A stretch of DNA of 6,243 nt, taken from NCBI GenBank assembly GCA_030835065.1, contig JAUQWR010000489.1:1-6243 (forward strand), in the 5' to 3' direction. The notes under the pieces are model-generated. The model saw only the letters and a program-made list of their open reading frames with translations, was not told the DNA's origin and searched no databases. This DNA is from Candidatus Kapaibacterium sp. (GTDB lineage Bacteria; Bacteroidota; Ignavibacteria; Kapaibacteriales; UBA2268). Below are positions 5,312-6,243 of the stretch, piece after piece. Positions within the stretch are counted from its first letter, which is position 1, and each line of letters starts with the position of its first letter. The position numbers and the translations under genes were made by a program.

Positions 5312-6243
5312 ATGAAAAATATTAATATCATTAATACAGTTATCATATTGATAGCTTTATCTCTAGGCTTTATTTCATGCAAAGAAAGCTCTGTCGATCC
5401 GGTTGATAATAATAGACTCTCGAGAGAACAAGTAATGAAATATATTGGTCAAAAGACTTGGATTTTGGCTAAATGCAGCTTTGGGGATGATTGGGCACCA
5501 AGCCAAACAAATTTCGAATCTAACGGCAAATTAATGTGGAAACGCTTTTTTGTGAGCGATCCTCAAATGGAGGGTGGTGGTACTTGGGAATTAAATTCTA
5601 AAGGCGATACACTGACTATTACAGGTGAGGAGAAAAAAAGTTTTTATATTAAATATATGGACGATGCGACTCTAAAATTGGTAGATGATTTTAATAATGA
5701 AGTAGAATTTTGGGGTGTCCCAAAAACTGAATATGCTTTGGCTGTAGTAGGATCGATTAATAACAAACTAAATCTTAAACTTGAATCTGACTATAAAGTT
5801 CAAATAGTATGGCTTGTAGATCCATCTGGTCAAGGCGATTACTCATACATTTGGGGTCAAGGCAGTATTGATGTTGCAAGAAATAGATTCTTTGTACTCT
5901 TGAATTCTATGCCTCCTCAGGCTGTTTTAAGCCAATCGCCTGAAGGATTTAAATTAGGTGTTGGATATGTATTCCTATCTAAAATTGCTTTTCCTGAAGG
6001 TATTGTTGAGGATAATATAATGGACAATTCTGTTATTGGCGTAATCAACGATAGAAGTATAATTTATTTAGATAATGATTTACCACAATCTGTTGAGCCT
6101 GAATGGTTAGGAATAGATTTCCAAAAAGGTTGGAATTTTGGCAAAGGTTTATATTTGGGCGAAAAAGACGGTTGGTCTTACACTAATTGCATAAATGTCG
6201 AAATGATAATTGATTCGACAAAAAACTTTAGATTTCCTAATTG
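5312..6243 (+). CDS. Lipoprotein with lipocalin-like domain, C-terminus outside window
   Basis: The frame is open from the ATG at 5312 to the window end: 310 complete codons with no stop. Residues 1-22 are a lipoprotein signal peptide (hydrophobic 10-22) with FISC at 20-23, so Cys23 is the likely lipid anchor. Residues about 43-135 resemble the lipocalin-like domains common in Bacteroidota lipoproteins: KTWILAK near the start, a GGGTWELNSKGDTLTI strand pair (88-103), then YIKYMDDATLKL. Residues about 140-310 form a second beta-rich region with WLVDPSGQGDYSYIWGQGSI (167-186), KLGVGYVFL (214-222) and VIGVINDRSIIYL (241-253). It looks like a repeated theme in FCB lipoproteins, but I cannot name it. 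It lies 81 bp downstream of the anti-sigma-like gene with no terminator between, so it may be an operon member or a target of the sigma factor. Ligand and function are unknown. Confidence 0.82.
   Translation, partial: MKNINIINTVIILIALSLGFISCKESSVDPVDNNRLSREQVMKYIGQKTWILAKCSFGDDWAPSQTNFESNGKLMWKRFFVSDPQMEGGGTWELNSKGDTLTITGEEKKSFYIKYMDDATLKLVDDFNNEVEFWGVPKTEYALAVVGSINNKLNLKLESDYKVQIVWLVDPSGQGDYSYIWGQGSIDVARNRFFVLLNSMPPQAVLSQSPEGFKLGVGYVFLSKIAFPEGIVEDNIMDNSVIGVINDRSIIYLDNDLPQSVEPEWLGIDFQKGWNFGKGLYLGEKDGWSYTNCINVEMIIDSTKNFRFPN

Overview
The window is AT-rich (roughly one third G+C by eye) and looks like chromosomal DNA from the Bacteroidota/Chlorobi (FCB) superphylum. The basis is the mix of gene families: several Sec/SPII lipoproteins, a von Willebrand A-OmpA lipoprotein, a CrtZ-type hydroxylase, a TlpA-type lipoprotein thioredoxin, and an ECF sigma factor paired with an anti-sigma-like protein that has a beta-barrel-like tail. 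Recognisable Shine-Dalgarno sequences precede several genes (5-nt to 9-nt spacing). That fits an Ignavibacteria/Kapabacteria-like lineage better than classical Bacteroidia, but no rRNA or marker is present to settle it. I see no mobile elements, CRISPR arrays or tRNA genes.

Layout. 1-488 (+) is the 3' end of purL (purine synthesis). It stops at a strong intrinsic terminator whose downstream arm and T-tract lie inside the last codons of the converging gene. 534-2414 (-) is a two-gene unit: a vWA-OmpA lipoprotein followed 12 bp later by a crtZ-like carotenoid/fatty-acid hydroxylase. 2415-2668 is a very AT-rich divergent promoter region with A/T tracts and a 7-bp inverted repeat. 2684-3301 (+) is a TlpA/ResA-like lipoprotein thioredoxin, closed by a strong intrinsic terminator at 3328-3360. 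3430-5230 (+) is an ECF sigma factor followed 4 bp later by a 410-residue membrane protein. 5312-end (+) is a lipoprotein with a lipocalin-like domain, cut off by the window edge.

The most interesting part is 3361-6243. The protein after the sigma factor has an N-terminal anti-sigma-like segment without zinc ligands, one main membrane helix, a long Asn-rich linker, and a C-terminal region that reads like outer-membrane beta strands and ends in Phe. This is the architecture of the 'dual membrane-spanning anti-sigma factors' that I recall being described in Bacteroides, in which one polypeptide could carry an outer-membrane signal to a cytoplasmic sigma factor. An ECF-type promoter match (TGAAAC-N17-TGTCTA) lies just upstream of the sigma gene and suggests autoregulation. 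The downstream lipoprotein may belong to the same transcription unit, since no terminator is visible between them. These functional links are inferences from architecture and position.
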